Positions 1-5,965 of a stretch of 6,821 bases of DNA are shown in pieces; position 1 is the stretch's first letter, and the number at the start of each line of letters is the position of its first letter. The stretch comes from JAAYYM01 sp964483155 (GTDB lineage Bacteria > Bacillota > Clostridia > Lachnospirales > Lachnospiraceae), in NCBI GenBank assembly GCA_964483155.1, contig CAZAAC010000092.1:1-6821 (forward strand). The letters are read 5' to 3'. Below the pieces are notes generated by a model. It made no database searches. It saw only the letters and a list, made by a program, of their open reading frames with translations, and had not been told where the DNA came from. The translations under genes and the position numbers were made by a program.

Positions 1-1117
1 TTTCCAGATTATTAGCCACCTTTAAATACTCTACCTGCTCTTCAGGAAAATTATCTATAATAAGCTTTATGGGGTCGAGTACTGCCATCATTCTTGGTTT
101 TTTTAATTTCAAATCTTCTCTGATGCAATACTCCAGCATTGCATAATCAACTGAAGAATTTGCTTTCGATACTCCGCAAAGCTCTACAAACATCTTTATA
201 GACTCTGGTGTGAAACCTCTTCTACGTAGCGCCGCTATTGACACTAGCCGTGGATCATCCCAACCATCCACTATGCCATCCTCCACCATTTTCTTAATAT
301 AACGCTTGCCTGTTACCACATTGGTCAGATATAGCTTTGCAAACTCTATCTGCTTTGGTGGTTTTTCATATTCCAATTCTCTGACAACCCAATCATACAA
401 TGGTCTGTGATCTTCAAATTCCAATGTGCAGATGGAGTGGGTAATGCCTTCAATCGCATCCTCTATCGGATGAGCATAATCATACATTGGATAGATGCAC
501 CACTGATCTCCAGTTCTATGATGCGTCATATGGGCAACGCGGTATATAATGGGATCTCGCATATTAATATTTGGAGAAGACATATCAATCTTGGCACGTA
601 GCACTTTCGTACCATCCTCGTAATCGCCATTTTTCATATGGTCAAACAATTCGAGGTTCTCTTCCACACTTCTATCCCTATATGGACTATCCTTGCCTCG
701 TTCTGTTAAGGTTCCTCTATATTCTTTGATTTCATCTGGTGTAAGATCACATACATATGCCTTACCCTTCTTTATTAATTTAATCGCGCCCTCATACATT
801 TGTTCAAAATAATCTGAGGCAAAATACAACCTATCTTCCCATTCAGCGCCCAGCCATTCTATATCGGCTTTAATAGACTCTACAAATTCCTCTTTTTCTT
901 TCGTTGGATTTGTATCGTCAAATCGCATATTAAATTTGCCTTTATATTTTTGTGCCAAGCCATAATTGAGGAGAATTGATTTTGCATGTCCAATATGCAA
1001 ATATCCATTCGGTTCTGGTGGAAATCGGGTACACACAGTGTCATAAGTCCCTTCAGCCAAATCCTTTTCTATGATTTGTTCAATAAAATTCTTCGATATG
1101 ATATCATTTTCAGCCAT
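1..1117 (-). CDS. glnS: Glutaminyl-tRNA synthetase, C-terminal end beyond the window
   Basis: Charges tRNA-Gln with glutamine in the cytoplasm (class I aminoacyl-tRNA synthetase). The first 372 residues are visible; the frame stays open to the left edge. The E. coli enzyme has about 550 residues, so the catalytic core is here and the anticodon-binding barrels are mostly missing. Seen directly: PPEPNGYLHIGHAKS with the HIGH box at residues 41-44, CTLEFEDHRPLYDW from about residue 230, WDDPR at 286-290 followed by a RRRGFTPESI block, and CIREDL later. CTLEF and WDDPR-RRRG mark it as GlnRS rather than GluRS. The KMSKS-equivalent loop reads VVTGKR (267-272) instead of the VMSKR of E. coli. The ATG at 1117 follows AGAGGA at a good distance. 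Many Firmicutes make Gln-tRNA only indirectly through GatCAB; a direct enzyme occurs in some clostridia. Confidence 0.96.
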   Translation of the reverse strand, partial: MAENDIISKNFIEQIIEKDLAEGTYDTVCTRFPPEPNGYLHIGHAKSILLNYGLAQKYKGKFNMRFDDTNPTKEKEEFVESIKADIEWLGAEWEDRLYFASDYFEQMYEGAIKLIKKGKAYVCDLTPDEIKEYRGTLTERGKDSPYRDRSVEENLELFDHMKNGDYEDGTKVLRAKIDMSSPNINMRDPIIYRVAHMTHHRTGDQWCIYPMYDYAHPIEDAIEGITHSICTLEFEDHRPLYDWVVRELEYEKPPKQIEFAKLYLTNVVTGKRYIKKMVEDGIVDGWDDPRLVSIAALRRRGFTPESIKMFVELCGVSKANSSVDYAMLEYCIREDLKLKKPRMMAVLDPIKLIIDNFPEEQVEYLKVANNLE

Positions 1118-1167
1118 GTTTATTCCTCTTACATTTATCTATTACCAATCAAATTGGCACAAACTTT

Positions 1168-1196
1168 ATTATACCTTCTATTCCTCGATTTCGCAA
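1168..1196 (-). promoter_or_regulatory. Sigma-A-type promoter of glnS
   Basis: On the minus strand, TTGCGA (1191-1196) and a perfect TATAAT (1168-1173) are separated by exactly 17 bases. Transcription would begin near 1161, giving a leader of about 44 bases before the glnS ATG at 1117. This suggests glnS is transcribed independently of the upstream aldo/keto reductase gene. The leader contains a short CCAAT-CAA-ATTGG inverted repeat (1145-1157), too small to call a regulatory element. Confidence 0.75.
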
Positions 1197-1220
1197 GGAC
1201 TTAGACTACTTTAATTCTTT

Positions 1221-2390
1221 TTATGCATCAGTTGCGCTAATTGTTTCCATATCATTCCTGTTGAACACAGCTTGATCTAACTCCGCCTGTAATTCTTTTA
1301 AATTTTCTCGAATTGGAATATTCTGCGGACAAGCCTTTTCACACAATCCACATTCTACACAATTCTTTGCTTTGGCTGTATCCTTCATTTCAGCGCCCCA
1401 TTGCCACTTAAGTGCCTCCAGGTTATTGCACATACCATACTCATTCCAAATCTTAAAGTTCATCGGAATATTAACACCCTTTGGACATGGCAGACAATAC
1501 TTACAATTGGTACAGTTATTCCTGACGCGCTTTCTGATCTCATTTGATATTTTTAGAACGGTAATCTGTTCCGTCGGAGATAATGGGACGAATGGACTAC
1601 ATGTATTTAAATTATCATGCACTTGCTCCATATTTGACATCCCGCTTAAAATAACCTTCACATGCGGCAGGCTTCCTACCCAGCGCAAAGCCCATGATGC
1701 ATAGGATGCATTTTTGCTATACTCCTTAAAGTACATTCCAATATCATCCTCCAGATTCGCCAGAGAACCTCCTTTGACTGGTTCCATTATAATCAATGGT
1801 ATCTTCATTTCCTCAGCCAGTTTGTATCCTTTAATCCCTGCCTGCTCTTCTGTATCCATATAGTTTAACTGTATCTGACAAAAGTCCCATTTTCGATACT
1901 TTATTATATCTTCAAATACTTCATACTCGTCATGAAATGAAAAGCCAAAGTACTTTATCCTGCCTTCTTTTTGCAACTCTTCACAATATTCCAAAACACC
2001 TAATTCACACATATCTGCAAAGCTTTCCTTATTGAGTGCATGCAATAAATAAAAATCAAAATAATCAACCTGTAATCGCTCTAACTGATGCTCAAAAATC
2101 TTCTTGGCATCTGAAAGTGTCTGGATAGCCCAACAAGGCAGCTTAGTTGCAAGAAAAAAGCTGCTACGTTCATATTTTTTGAGCACTTTCCCCATAAATA
2201 TCTCACTTTCGCCGTCATGATAGGGAAACGCCGTATCATAATAATTAACGCCTGCTTGCATCGCTATATCAATCATTTTCTCAGCCCTTGCTGCGCTGAT
2301 CTTACCTGTTGCTGTTGTCGGAAAACGCATACAGCCAAATCCCAACAGGGATGTCTCGATTCCCAATTTCTCCATTTTCCTATATTCCAT
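1221..2390 (-). CDS. Aldo/keto reductase with two C-terminal [4Fe-4S] motifs
   Basis: 389 residues, full length for the aldo/keto reductase group with a ferredoxin-like tail (COG1453 type). The N-terminal barrel (about 1-270) begins with GIETSLLGFGCMRFP and carries the expected catalytic tetrad: D52 and Y57 in NYYDTAFPYHDGESE, K83 in LATKLP, and H117 in YLLHALN. The C-terminal part (about 290-360) has two cysteine sets: C293, C296, C299, C302 followed by P, and C344, C347, C350, C354 followed by P, each able to hold a [4Fe-4S] cluster. It is predicted to be a cytoplasmic oxidoreductase that may take electrons from ferredoxin-like partners as well as, or instead of, NAD(P)H; the substrate cannot be told. 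The ATG at 2390 is preceded by GAGGGAG at a suitable distance. It lies downstream of the 67-residue membrane peptide gene on the same strand, 56 bases away. Confidence 0.93.
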   Translation of the reverse strand: MEYRKMEKLGIETSLLGFGCMRFPTTATGKISAARAEKMIDIAMQAGVNYYDTAFPYHDGESEIFMGKVLKKYERSSFFLATKLPCWAIQTLSDAKKIFEHQLERLQVDYFDFYLLHALNKESFADMCELGVLEYCEELQKEGRIKYFGFSFHDEYEVFEDIIKYRKWDFCQIQLNYMDTEEQAGIKGYKLAEEMKIPLIIMEPVKGGSLANLEDDIGMYFKEYSKNASYASWALRWVGSLPHVKVILSGMSNMEQVHDNLNTCSPFVPLSPTEQITVLKISNEIRKRVRNNCTNCKYCLPCPKGVNIPMNFKIWNEYGMCNNLEALKWQWGAEMKDTAKAKNCVECGLCEKACPQNIPIRENLKELQAELDQAVFNRNDMETISATDA

Positions 2391-2421
2391 TACAAATCTC
2401 CCTCTTTTCTATTTTAACTTT

Positions 2422-2450
2422 ATTATATTAATTTCATTTACTGCACCTAA
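2422..2450 (-). promoter_or_regulatory. Possible weak promoter of the aldo/keto reductase gene
   Basis: A perfect TATAAT on the minus strand (2422-2427) lies 31 bases before the reductase ATG. At a 17-base spacing the -35 position reads TTAGGT (2445-2450), a poor match that overlaps the stop codon of the preceding small gene. It may be a real start site, or the gene may depend on read-through from upstream. Confidence 0.3.
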
Positions 2451-2650
2451 TTCATAATAAAAGAGATTGCCATTTCATTCGTTCCTGGAATCATGCCCCA
2501 AAATGCCCAAGCAAAGAAAGCAATCAATAAAATCATGACTGCTGCAAGTACAATCCAAACACTTGGATTTGAAACTTTAATATAATCATTAAGCTGTTCT
2601 GGAGAAAAAACCTTATCTAAATTTTTCTTTCTGAAAATGGACCTTTTCAT
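2447..2650 (-). CDS. Small single-pass membrane peptide; truncated NHLM-type HlyD-like N-terminus
   Basis: 67 residues. A charged start (MKRSIFRKKNLDKV) is followed by SPEQLNDYIKVSNP and one hydrophobic helix at about 31-53, then only 14 more residues. From memory this order (IFRK..L, SPEQL, a V-x-NP or similar turn, then the helix) matches the N-terminus of the HlyD-family secretion proteins of NHLM bacteriocin export systems, which normally run to well over 200 residues with a long periplasm-like arm. Here the frame ends after the helix, and the other two minus frames also close at once, so no frameshifted remainder is present before the next gene. A strong AGAAGGAG eight bases before ATG 2650 argues that it is still translated. 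It could be a remnant or a stand-alone small membrane protein. No peptidase or ABC exporter gene is nearby. Confidence 0.6.
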   Translation of the reverse strand: MKRSIFRKKNLDKVFSPEQLNDYIKVSNPSVWIVLAAVMILLIAFFAWAFWGMIPGTNEMAISFIMN

Positions 2651-2756
2651 AACAAGTACTCCTTCTAAAATAGACTGATACTTTCTATCTACTTTATCAC
2701 ATCAGGAGCTGTCTCGCAACAAACAACATGCGTATTAGTGATGCCCAAGTTACTAC

Positions 2757-3215
2757 TTACTCTCCAATGCTGTTTACGACATCGTCAATTTCCTTCTGCA
2801 TCTCTTTTATCTTCGTATCCTGTGCAATTGCACGCATAATAAGATTTATGTCTTCTGGTGAGAACATGCCAATTGCTTTTGATAAATCCCCCAGATTATC
2901 TCTATTGACCTTTAGACAGCCTCCTTTTGATAATGGAATACTGAGCACCTTTGTAGAATCTCTCATATTTCCAAGGCATAATTCCTTGCTATCATTATTG
3001 CATATAAAAGTAACACCTTTGTAATTTATGATTCCATTCTCTTCCATCGCAGCATAAGGTGCTTCTTTTTCCATTCTATCTTGAATTAATTCAGAGAAAT
3101 CCGCTACCACACCATTTTCAAATGCGCTTTTTCCATTTTTTTCAACATTACCTATCTTGTTCATTTCTGCTGCCTTTTCATTGTATGCCTGATATGAAAT
3201 ATTGCTTACTCCCAT
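2757..3215 (-). CDS. Uncharacterised 152-residue protein
   Basis: I do not recognise a named family, though similar hypothetical proteins seem to occur in Lachnospiraceae. The N-terminal third (1-60) is polar and rich in N, E and K and looks flexible. The middle (about 62-105) is beta-like, with INYKGVTFIC, a LCLGNM stretch and LSIPLSKGGCLKVNRDN. The C-terminal part (about 106-148) is helical: LGDLSKAIGMFSPEDINLIMRAI followed by a charged helix. Three cysteines (C72, C80, C100) show no metal-site spacing. There is no signal peptide or membrane helix, so it is probably cytoplasmic. GGAGGA eight to nine bases before ATG 3215 is a strong start signal. The 67-residue membrane peptide follows after 106 bases on the same strand, so the two may be co-transcribed. 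Its function is unknown. Confidence 0.8.
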   Translation of the reverse strand: MGVSNISYQAYNEKAAEMNKIGNVEKNGKSAFENGVVADFSELIQDRMEKEAPYAAMEENGIINYKGVTFICNNDSKELCLGNMRDSTKVLSIPLSKGGCLKVNRDNLGDLSKAIGMFSPEDINLIMRAIAQDTKIKEMQKEIDDVVNSIGE

Positions 3216-3294
3216 AAATCTTTCCTCCGATTACTATTTTTAATGCTTGTATTTTCTTATTTTTGTATCGGCATACCTATCGAAAAAATGAATG

Positions 3295-3360
3295 TAGGTA
3301 AAGTATAAATTATTTATTGTTTATGTTTTATTGTTATGATACTATATTTGTATTTACCTA
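3295..3360. repeat. Imperfect inverted repeat between divergent genes
   Basis: TAGGTAAAGTATAAAT (3295-3310) and ATTTGTATTTACCTA (3346-3360) are reverse complements except for one extra G and one T/C difference; the outer eight bases are perfect. The 35-base middle is very AT-rich. A further TACCTA copy lies at 3274-3279. There is no T-tract, so it is not a terminator. It could be an operator or a paired binding site upstream of the 152-residue protein gene. Confidence 0.4.
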
Positions 3361-3370
3361 TGATTTACAA
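3341..3370 (-). promoter_or_regulatory. Candidate promoter of the 152-residue protein gene
   Basis: On the minus strand TTGTAA (3365-3370) and TATAGT (3341-3346) are separated by 18 bases. The right arm of the inverted repeat lies inside this spacer, which would suit repression. The leader would be about 120 bases long. The surrounding DNA is so AT-rich that chance matches are likely. Confidence 0.3.
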
Positions 3371-3390
3371 TAAATTTTCTATTTCATATA

Positions 3391-3421
3391 TTGACTTTGA
3401 CACTGTGTCGTAGTTTATACT
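3391..3421 (+). promoter_or_regulatory. MerR-type autoregulated promoter and operator
   Basis: TTGACT (3391-3396) and TATACT (3416-3421) are separated by 19 bases, longer than the usual 17 and typical of promoters that MerR-family proteins untwist to activate. A perfect palindrome, GACAC-T-GTGTC (3399-3409), sits within the spacer, where MerR dimers bind. Transcription would start near 3428, about 20 bases before the merR ATG at 3448. The simplest reading is autoregulation by the gene that follows. Confidence 0.8.
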
Positions 3422-3431
3422 GCTGTTATGG

Positions 3432-3450
3432 AAGGAGTGAAGAAAAAATG
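3432..3450 (+). promoter_or_regulatory. Ribosome binding site that sets the merR start
   Basis: AAGGAG (3432-3437) lies ten bases before ATG 3448. The frame is open further upstream to a TTG at 3391, but that TTG is the -35 box of the promoter and cannot be part of the message, so ATG 3448 is the start. Confidence 0.8.
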
Positions 3451-4434
3451 GCAACAATGACAATAAGTCAGGTTTCAAAACAATTCTGTATTTCTACAAG
3501 AATGCTTCGTTATTATGAGAAAGCAGGATTGCTCGAAAGCTCTCGACGTGAGGACTATGCTTATCGTATTTATGATACAACTACACTCACAAAACTACAG
3601 CAAATCCTTATATTACGTAAGCTACGTATTTCTGTTAAAGAAATAAAACAAATACTGCAAAAACCAGCAGCTATAACAGCAATTGAAGTCTTTCAGCAAA
3701 ATATTCAGGATCTCGATATTGAAATCACAGCATTATTGACTATCAAAGATATATTACATCATTTTGTATGTGAGCTTCAAAAGGCCACAAATATAACTGT
3801 GCACAACTTAATTACGCGGGATGATGACATTTTGTCTGTCATAGATTCTTTGTCTTCCACAAGCATTTATTTTAAGGAGGATAAAAATATGAATAAACTC
3901 AACAATGTTGAAAAAGAACTTTCTAAGCTTCAAGATGTAAGGATTCTTTATCTGCCATCTGCTACTGTTGCAGCCGCCCACTATATCGGTGATGATCCAG
4001 AGCATCACTGTAACCTCATGATTGACCACTTTGTTAGAGATAATAGTTTAGAAAAAATCCATCCTCATCTGAAGCACTATGGATTTAACCATCCAAACCC
4101 CATAGATGAAACTGACTATCATGGATATGAAATGTGGGTAACCATTCCTGAAGAAATGGAGGTTTTACCGCCTCTCACCAAAAAGCAATTCCCCGGTGGC
4201 TTATATGCTGCTCATATGATTCCAATGGGTAATTTTAATGAGTGGGAATGGCTTTTTGATTGGGTAGAAAGAAATAAAACCTATGCATTCAATGGAGATA
4301 TGAAGGACCAGACACATATGTGCGGCCTTATGGAAGAACATTTGAATTATATTAGCCATATTCATCTGTTGGACACAGAGCCTGAAGATTTACAACTTGA
4401 TTTACTGATGCCTATTCGGGAACGTACAAAATAG
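3448..4434 (+). CDS. MerR-family regulator with GyrI-like effector-binding domain
   Basis: 328 residues from ATG 3448. The MerR winged-helix part covers about 4-72: MTISQVSKQFCISTRMLRYYEKAGLL with the RYYE signature, then YRIYD and a LRISVKEIKQIL segment. A helix follows (about 75-113), probably the dimerising coiled coil, and then a linker to about 147. The C-terminal domain (about 160-328) resembles the GyrI-like/BmrR-type small-molecule-binding fold: RILYLPSATVAAAHYIG, GYEMWVTIPEEME, FPGGLYAAHMIPMG, NEWEWLFDWV and a final LDLLMPI strand, with many aromatics and acids as in multidrug-binding pockets. It is predicted to be a cytoplasmic one-component activator responding to an aromatic or cationic compound; the ligand is unknown. 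Its own promoter carries a matching operator. A second strong start signal lies between the domains at 3873-3891. The 3' end overlaps the convergent flavoprotein gene by 23 bases. Confidence 0.92.
   Translation: MATMTISQVSKQFCISTRMLRYYEKAGLLESSRREDYAYRIYDTTTLTKLQQILILRKLRISVKEIKQILQKPAAITAIEVFQQNIQDLDIEITALLTIKDILHHFVCELQKATNITVHNLITRDDDILSVIDSLSSTSIYFKEDKNMNKLNNVEKELSKLQDVRILYLPSATVAAAHYIGDDPEHHCNLMIDHFVRDNSLEKIHPHLKHYGFNHPNPIDETDYHGYEMWVTIPEEMEVLPPLTKKQFPGGLYAAHMIPMGNFNEWEWLFDWVERNKTYAFNGDMKDQTHMCGLMEEHLNYISHIHLLDTEPEDLQLDLLMPIRERTK
3873..3891 (+). promoter_or_regulatory. Internal ribosome binding site and in-frame ATG between the two MerR domains
   Basis: TAAGGAGG (3873-3880), a full match to the anti-Shine-Dalgarno core, is followed after eight bases by ATG 3889, codon 148 of the merR frame. 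Translation from here would give a 181-residue protein (3889-4434) consisting of just the effector-binding domain. The signal is stronger than that of the gene's own start. The arrangement parallels TipA of Streptomyces, where an internal start yields a free ligand-binding domain. Alternatively it is a relic of fusion between a merR gene and a separate gyrI-like gene. Confidence 0.55.
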
Positions 4435-5104
4435 CGCCCTGATTTCGCAATGCATTTTCAGTTGCTTTTATGATTACTTTGCTTGAGTTGGTTGCTCCGC
4501 TAATCGCATCTACATAGACTGTATTATTTTCGACAATCTTACTTGGTATCTGCTCCGCCGGTTGTCCATGCTCATTTCGATGTTCAAGTATACTGGCGGA
4601 AGCAATCCGATTGTCAGAGACGGTTATACTAACCTTTGCATAGATATATCCAGCATCAAAATCACCAACATAGATACCATCTGCCACATCTTTCATGTCA
4701 ATTTTTTCAGAAAATGATATAGATGAAATGGTTTTCTGATAAGAATTAAAACTTGATATTCCCAGAAAAATATGTACCATTAGGCAAATAGCGATAAGGA
4801 ATGAAGCACTTCTATGTATAGGTAACCATCGCTTACCTAAATGCTTTGCAAAAATATGACTAAGTAGTGTGATTACAACACAGATTATCATTGCAAGTCC
4901 ACTTATTGTCATTCCAATAGGGCGCTGGTAACGAAGCTTCCACACTAAAATAAAATGAATTATTGTGCTCACAATTAGTACACTACTAAAAATCTTGTGT
5001 ACTTTTTGAGCAAAAATATCTATTTTGTGATTTCCCATGCGCTTCGTAATAAACTTTGCCATTGTCAGTATATAAGCCACAAATGAAATGATTCCAGTTA
5101 TCAT
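4412..5104 (-). CDS. Membrane flavocytochrome-like protein: four helices with heme-type His pairs and FMN-binding domain
   Basis: 230 residues from ATG 5104. Four hydrophobic helices are at about 1-19, 37-57, 62-87 and 98-118. H36 and H50 in helix 2, and H97 and H111 in or beside helix 4, each form an HX13H pair, the spacing that binds two b hemes in ferric-reductase-like membrane domains. The C-terminal part (about 135-230) is an FMN-binding domain like those of RnfG and NqrC, with IYVGDFDAGY, a strand-rich core and DAISGATNSS at 199-208; T205 is the likely residue for ApbE-type covalent FMN attachment. Positive loops after helices 1 and 3 place the FMN domain outside the membrane. It is predicted to move electrons across the membrane to a flavin; donor and acceptor are unknown. 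The start lies one base after the tetR stop. A longer frame from ATG 5164 would overlap tetR by 59 bases and is not favoured. Confidence 0.85.
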   Translation of the reverse strand: MITGIISFVAYILTMAKFITKRMGNHKIDIFAQKVHKIFSSVLIVSTIIHFILVWKLRYQRPIGMTISGLAMIICVVITLLSHIFAKHLGKRWLPIHRSASFLIAICLMVHIFLGISSFNSYQKTISSISFSEKIDMKDVADGIYVGDFDAGYIYAKVSITVSDNRIASASILEHRNEHGQPAEQIPSKIVENNTVYVDAISGATNSSKVIIKATENALRNQGAILYVPE

Positions 5105-5120
5105 ATTATGATTCCTTCCT
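5102..5120 (-). promoter_or_regulatory. Ribosome binding site inside the end of tetR, coupling the flavocytochrome-like gene
   Basis: AGGAAGGA (5113-5120 on the minus strand) lies within the last codons of tetR, eight bases before ATG 5104. The tetR stop TAA and this ATG are separated by a single base, so terminating ribosomes can restart. This decides for the 230-residue start and for co-expression with tetR. Confidence 0.7.
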
Positions 5121-5744
5121 AATAGAATTGAAAATGAAGGCAAATCCATACTGTAAAAAGTCATCTTTGCTCATCTGTAATCTATTGTTAAAGTATTCTT
5201 CTTTGTTCGCTGCAATCGAAATCAATCCACATATATTTGACCACAATACAAACGTTGTAGGTAGTGTATTTATTGATTCTTTCATAACACCCTGCTCCTG
5301 CGCTTTCTTTAAAAGTGACTCGATTAAATGATTCACATCTTCGCCTACATCATATATATCTTTCAGCACCGTTAATAGGATAAAATCATCCTCACTCACG
5401 CTAATTTTACCAAGGATACAGTCAAAATACATCGGATACTGCCTTTCTGCATCCACAAGAGCGTAGCAGATGTCATAATAGCATTTTTCAAACGACTCAA
5501 AATCTTCAATACATTTTTGAATTTTATCTCGCAAAATTATCATATATTCTAATACAATATGATAATAAATATCATTTTTATTCTTGAAATAGATATATAT
5601 AGTTGATTTGCTATAATTTGCTGTCTTTGCAATATCATCAACTGATGTTCCACTCATTCCACGTTCTGCAAAGAGCTTTCGCGCCGCTTCCAAAATATTA
5701 TTTTTATTAAATGCTATTAACTTATCTTTTTTTGAACTGCTCAT
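5106..5744 (-). CDS. TetR/AcrR-family transcriptional regulator
   Basis: 212 residues, normal for the family. The N-terminal DNA-binding domain covers about 12-60: ILEAARKLFAERGMSGTSVDDIAKTANYSKSTIYIYFKNK, with the recognition helix at YSKSTIYIYF, a close match to the TetR_N pattern. The rest is the helical, family-specific ligand and dimer domain, ending in AFIFNSIRKES; its ligand cannot be predicted. AGAGGAA before ATG 5744 is a good ribosome binding site. The gene is followed, with one base between, by the membrane flavocytochrome-like gene, so the two form an operon that the protein probably represses. The promoter carries three regularly spaced repeats that could be its operator. Confidence 0.93.
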   Translation of the reverse strand: MSSSKKDKLIAFNKNNILEAARKLFAERGMSGTSVDDIAKTANYSKSTIYIYFKNKNDIYYHIVLEYMIILRDKIQKCIEDFESFEKCYYDICYALVDAERQYPMYFDCILGKISVSEDDFILLTVLKDIYDVGEDVNHLIESLLKKAQEQGVMKESINTLPTTFVLWSNICGLISIAANKEEYFNNRLQMSKDDFLQYGFAFIFNSIRKES

Positions 5745-5772
5745 TTTTATTTCCTCTTTGCTCTTAGTTTCT

Positions 5773-5822
5773 TCATTATACTTTTAGTTCATTAATCGTA
5801 CTTTCATTTCGGTAATTGTACT
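5773..5822. repeat. Three 10-base direct repeats with a 20-base period in the tetR promoter
   Basis: On the plus strand TCATTATACT (5773-5782), TAATCGTACT (5793-5802) and TAATTGTACT (5813-5822) share the pattern T-N-A-T-N-R-T-A-C-T (R is A or G) and recur every 20 bases, about two helix turns, so all face the same side of the DNA. The last copy overlaps the -10 box; the other two are in the leader. A related TTCATT word occurs at 5772, 5788 and 5803. This is a likely operator for the TetR protein; binding is inferred. Confidence 0.5.
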
Positions 5823-5843
5823 ATATGTTTTTCTTTTTGTCAA
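5815..5843 (-). promoter_or_regulatory. Sigma-A-type promoter of the tetR operon
   Basis: On the minus strand a perfect TTGACA (5838-5843) and TACAAT (5815-5820) are separated by exactly 17 bases. Transcription would start near 5808, leaving a leader of about 64 bases before ATG 5744. A second TATAAT occurs at 5775-5780 but lacks a -35 partner. Confidence 0.8.
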
Positions 5844-5888
5844 TCAATTACTCCTGCCACAAATACAAAACAATTATTTTTTAGAACA

Positions 5889-5923
5889 AAAAATGCCATT
5901 ATCTTTACGACAATGACATTTTT
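5889..5923 (-). terminator. Rho-independent terminator after the four-cysteine protein gene
   Basis: On the minus strand AAAAATGTCATT and AATGGCATTTTT pair over 12 bases (one G-U pair) around an 11-base loop, and the stem runs into a six-T tract. On the plus strand the same stem has a C-A mismatch, so it fits minus-strand termination best. It separates the genes at 5966-6799 from the tetR promoter. The stem is AT-rich and may be only moderately efficient. Confidence 0.65.
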
Positions 5924-5965
5924 CTTTTCCATTATAAAAAGTACCTTATAATAATCAATTATGCA

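Noticed and set aside
1145..1157. CCAAT-CAA-ATTGG hairpin in the glnS leader
   Set aside because: A 5-base AT-rich stem is too weak and common to call; no T-box or other riboswitch features are visible in the short leader.
2651..2756. Possible terminator or promoter between the 152-residue gene and the 67-residue gene
   Set aside because: Only 5-base complementary words (ATCAC/GTGAT) far apart and a weak GATAAA without a properly spaced -35; nothing can be supported.
3265..3272. GCCGATAC on the minus strand, resembling the -10 of a flagellar sigma-28 promoter
   Set aside because: No TAAA-like -35 element is present at 14 to 16 bases upstream, and no motility gene is in the window.
3391..3447. 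Longer merR reading frame starting at TTG 3391
   Set aside because: The TTG is the -35 box of the merR promoter and lies upstream of the expected transcript start; ATG 3448 has its own ribosome site.
5105..5164. Longer start (ATG 5164) for the membrane flavoprotein
   Set aside because: It would overlap tetR by 59 bases, adds a stretch without family character, and ATG 5104 has a ribosome site and stop-start coupling.
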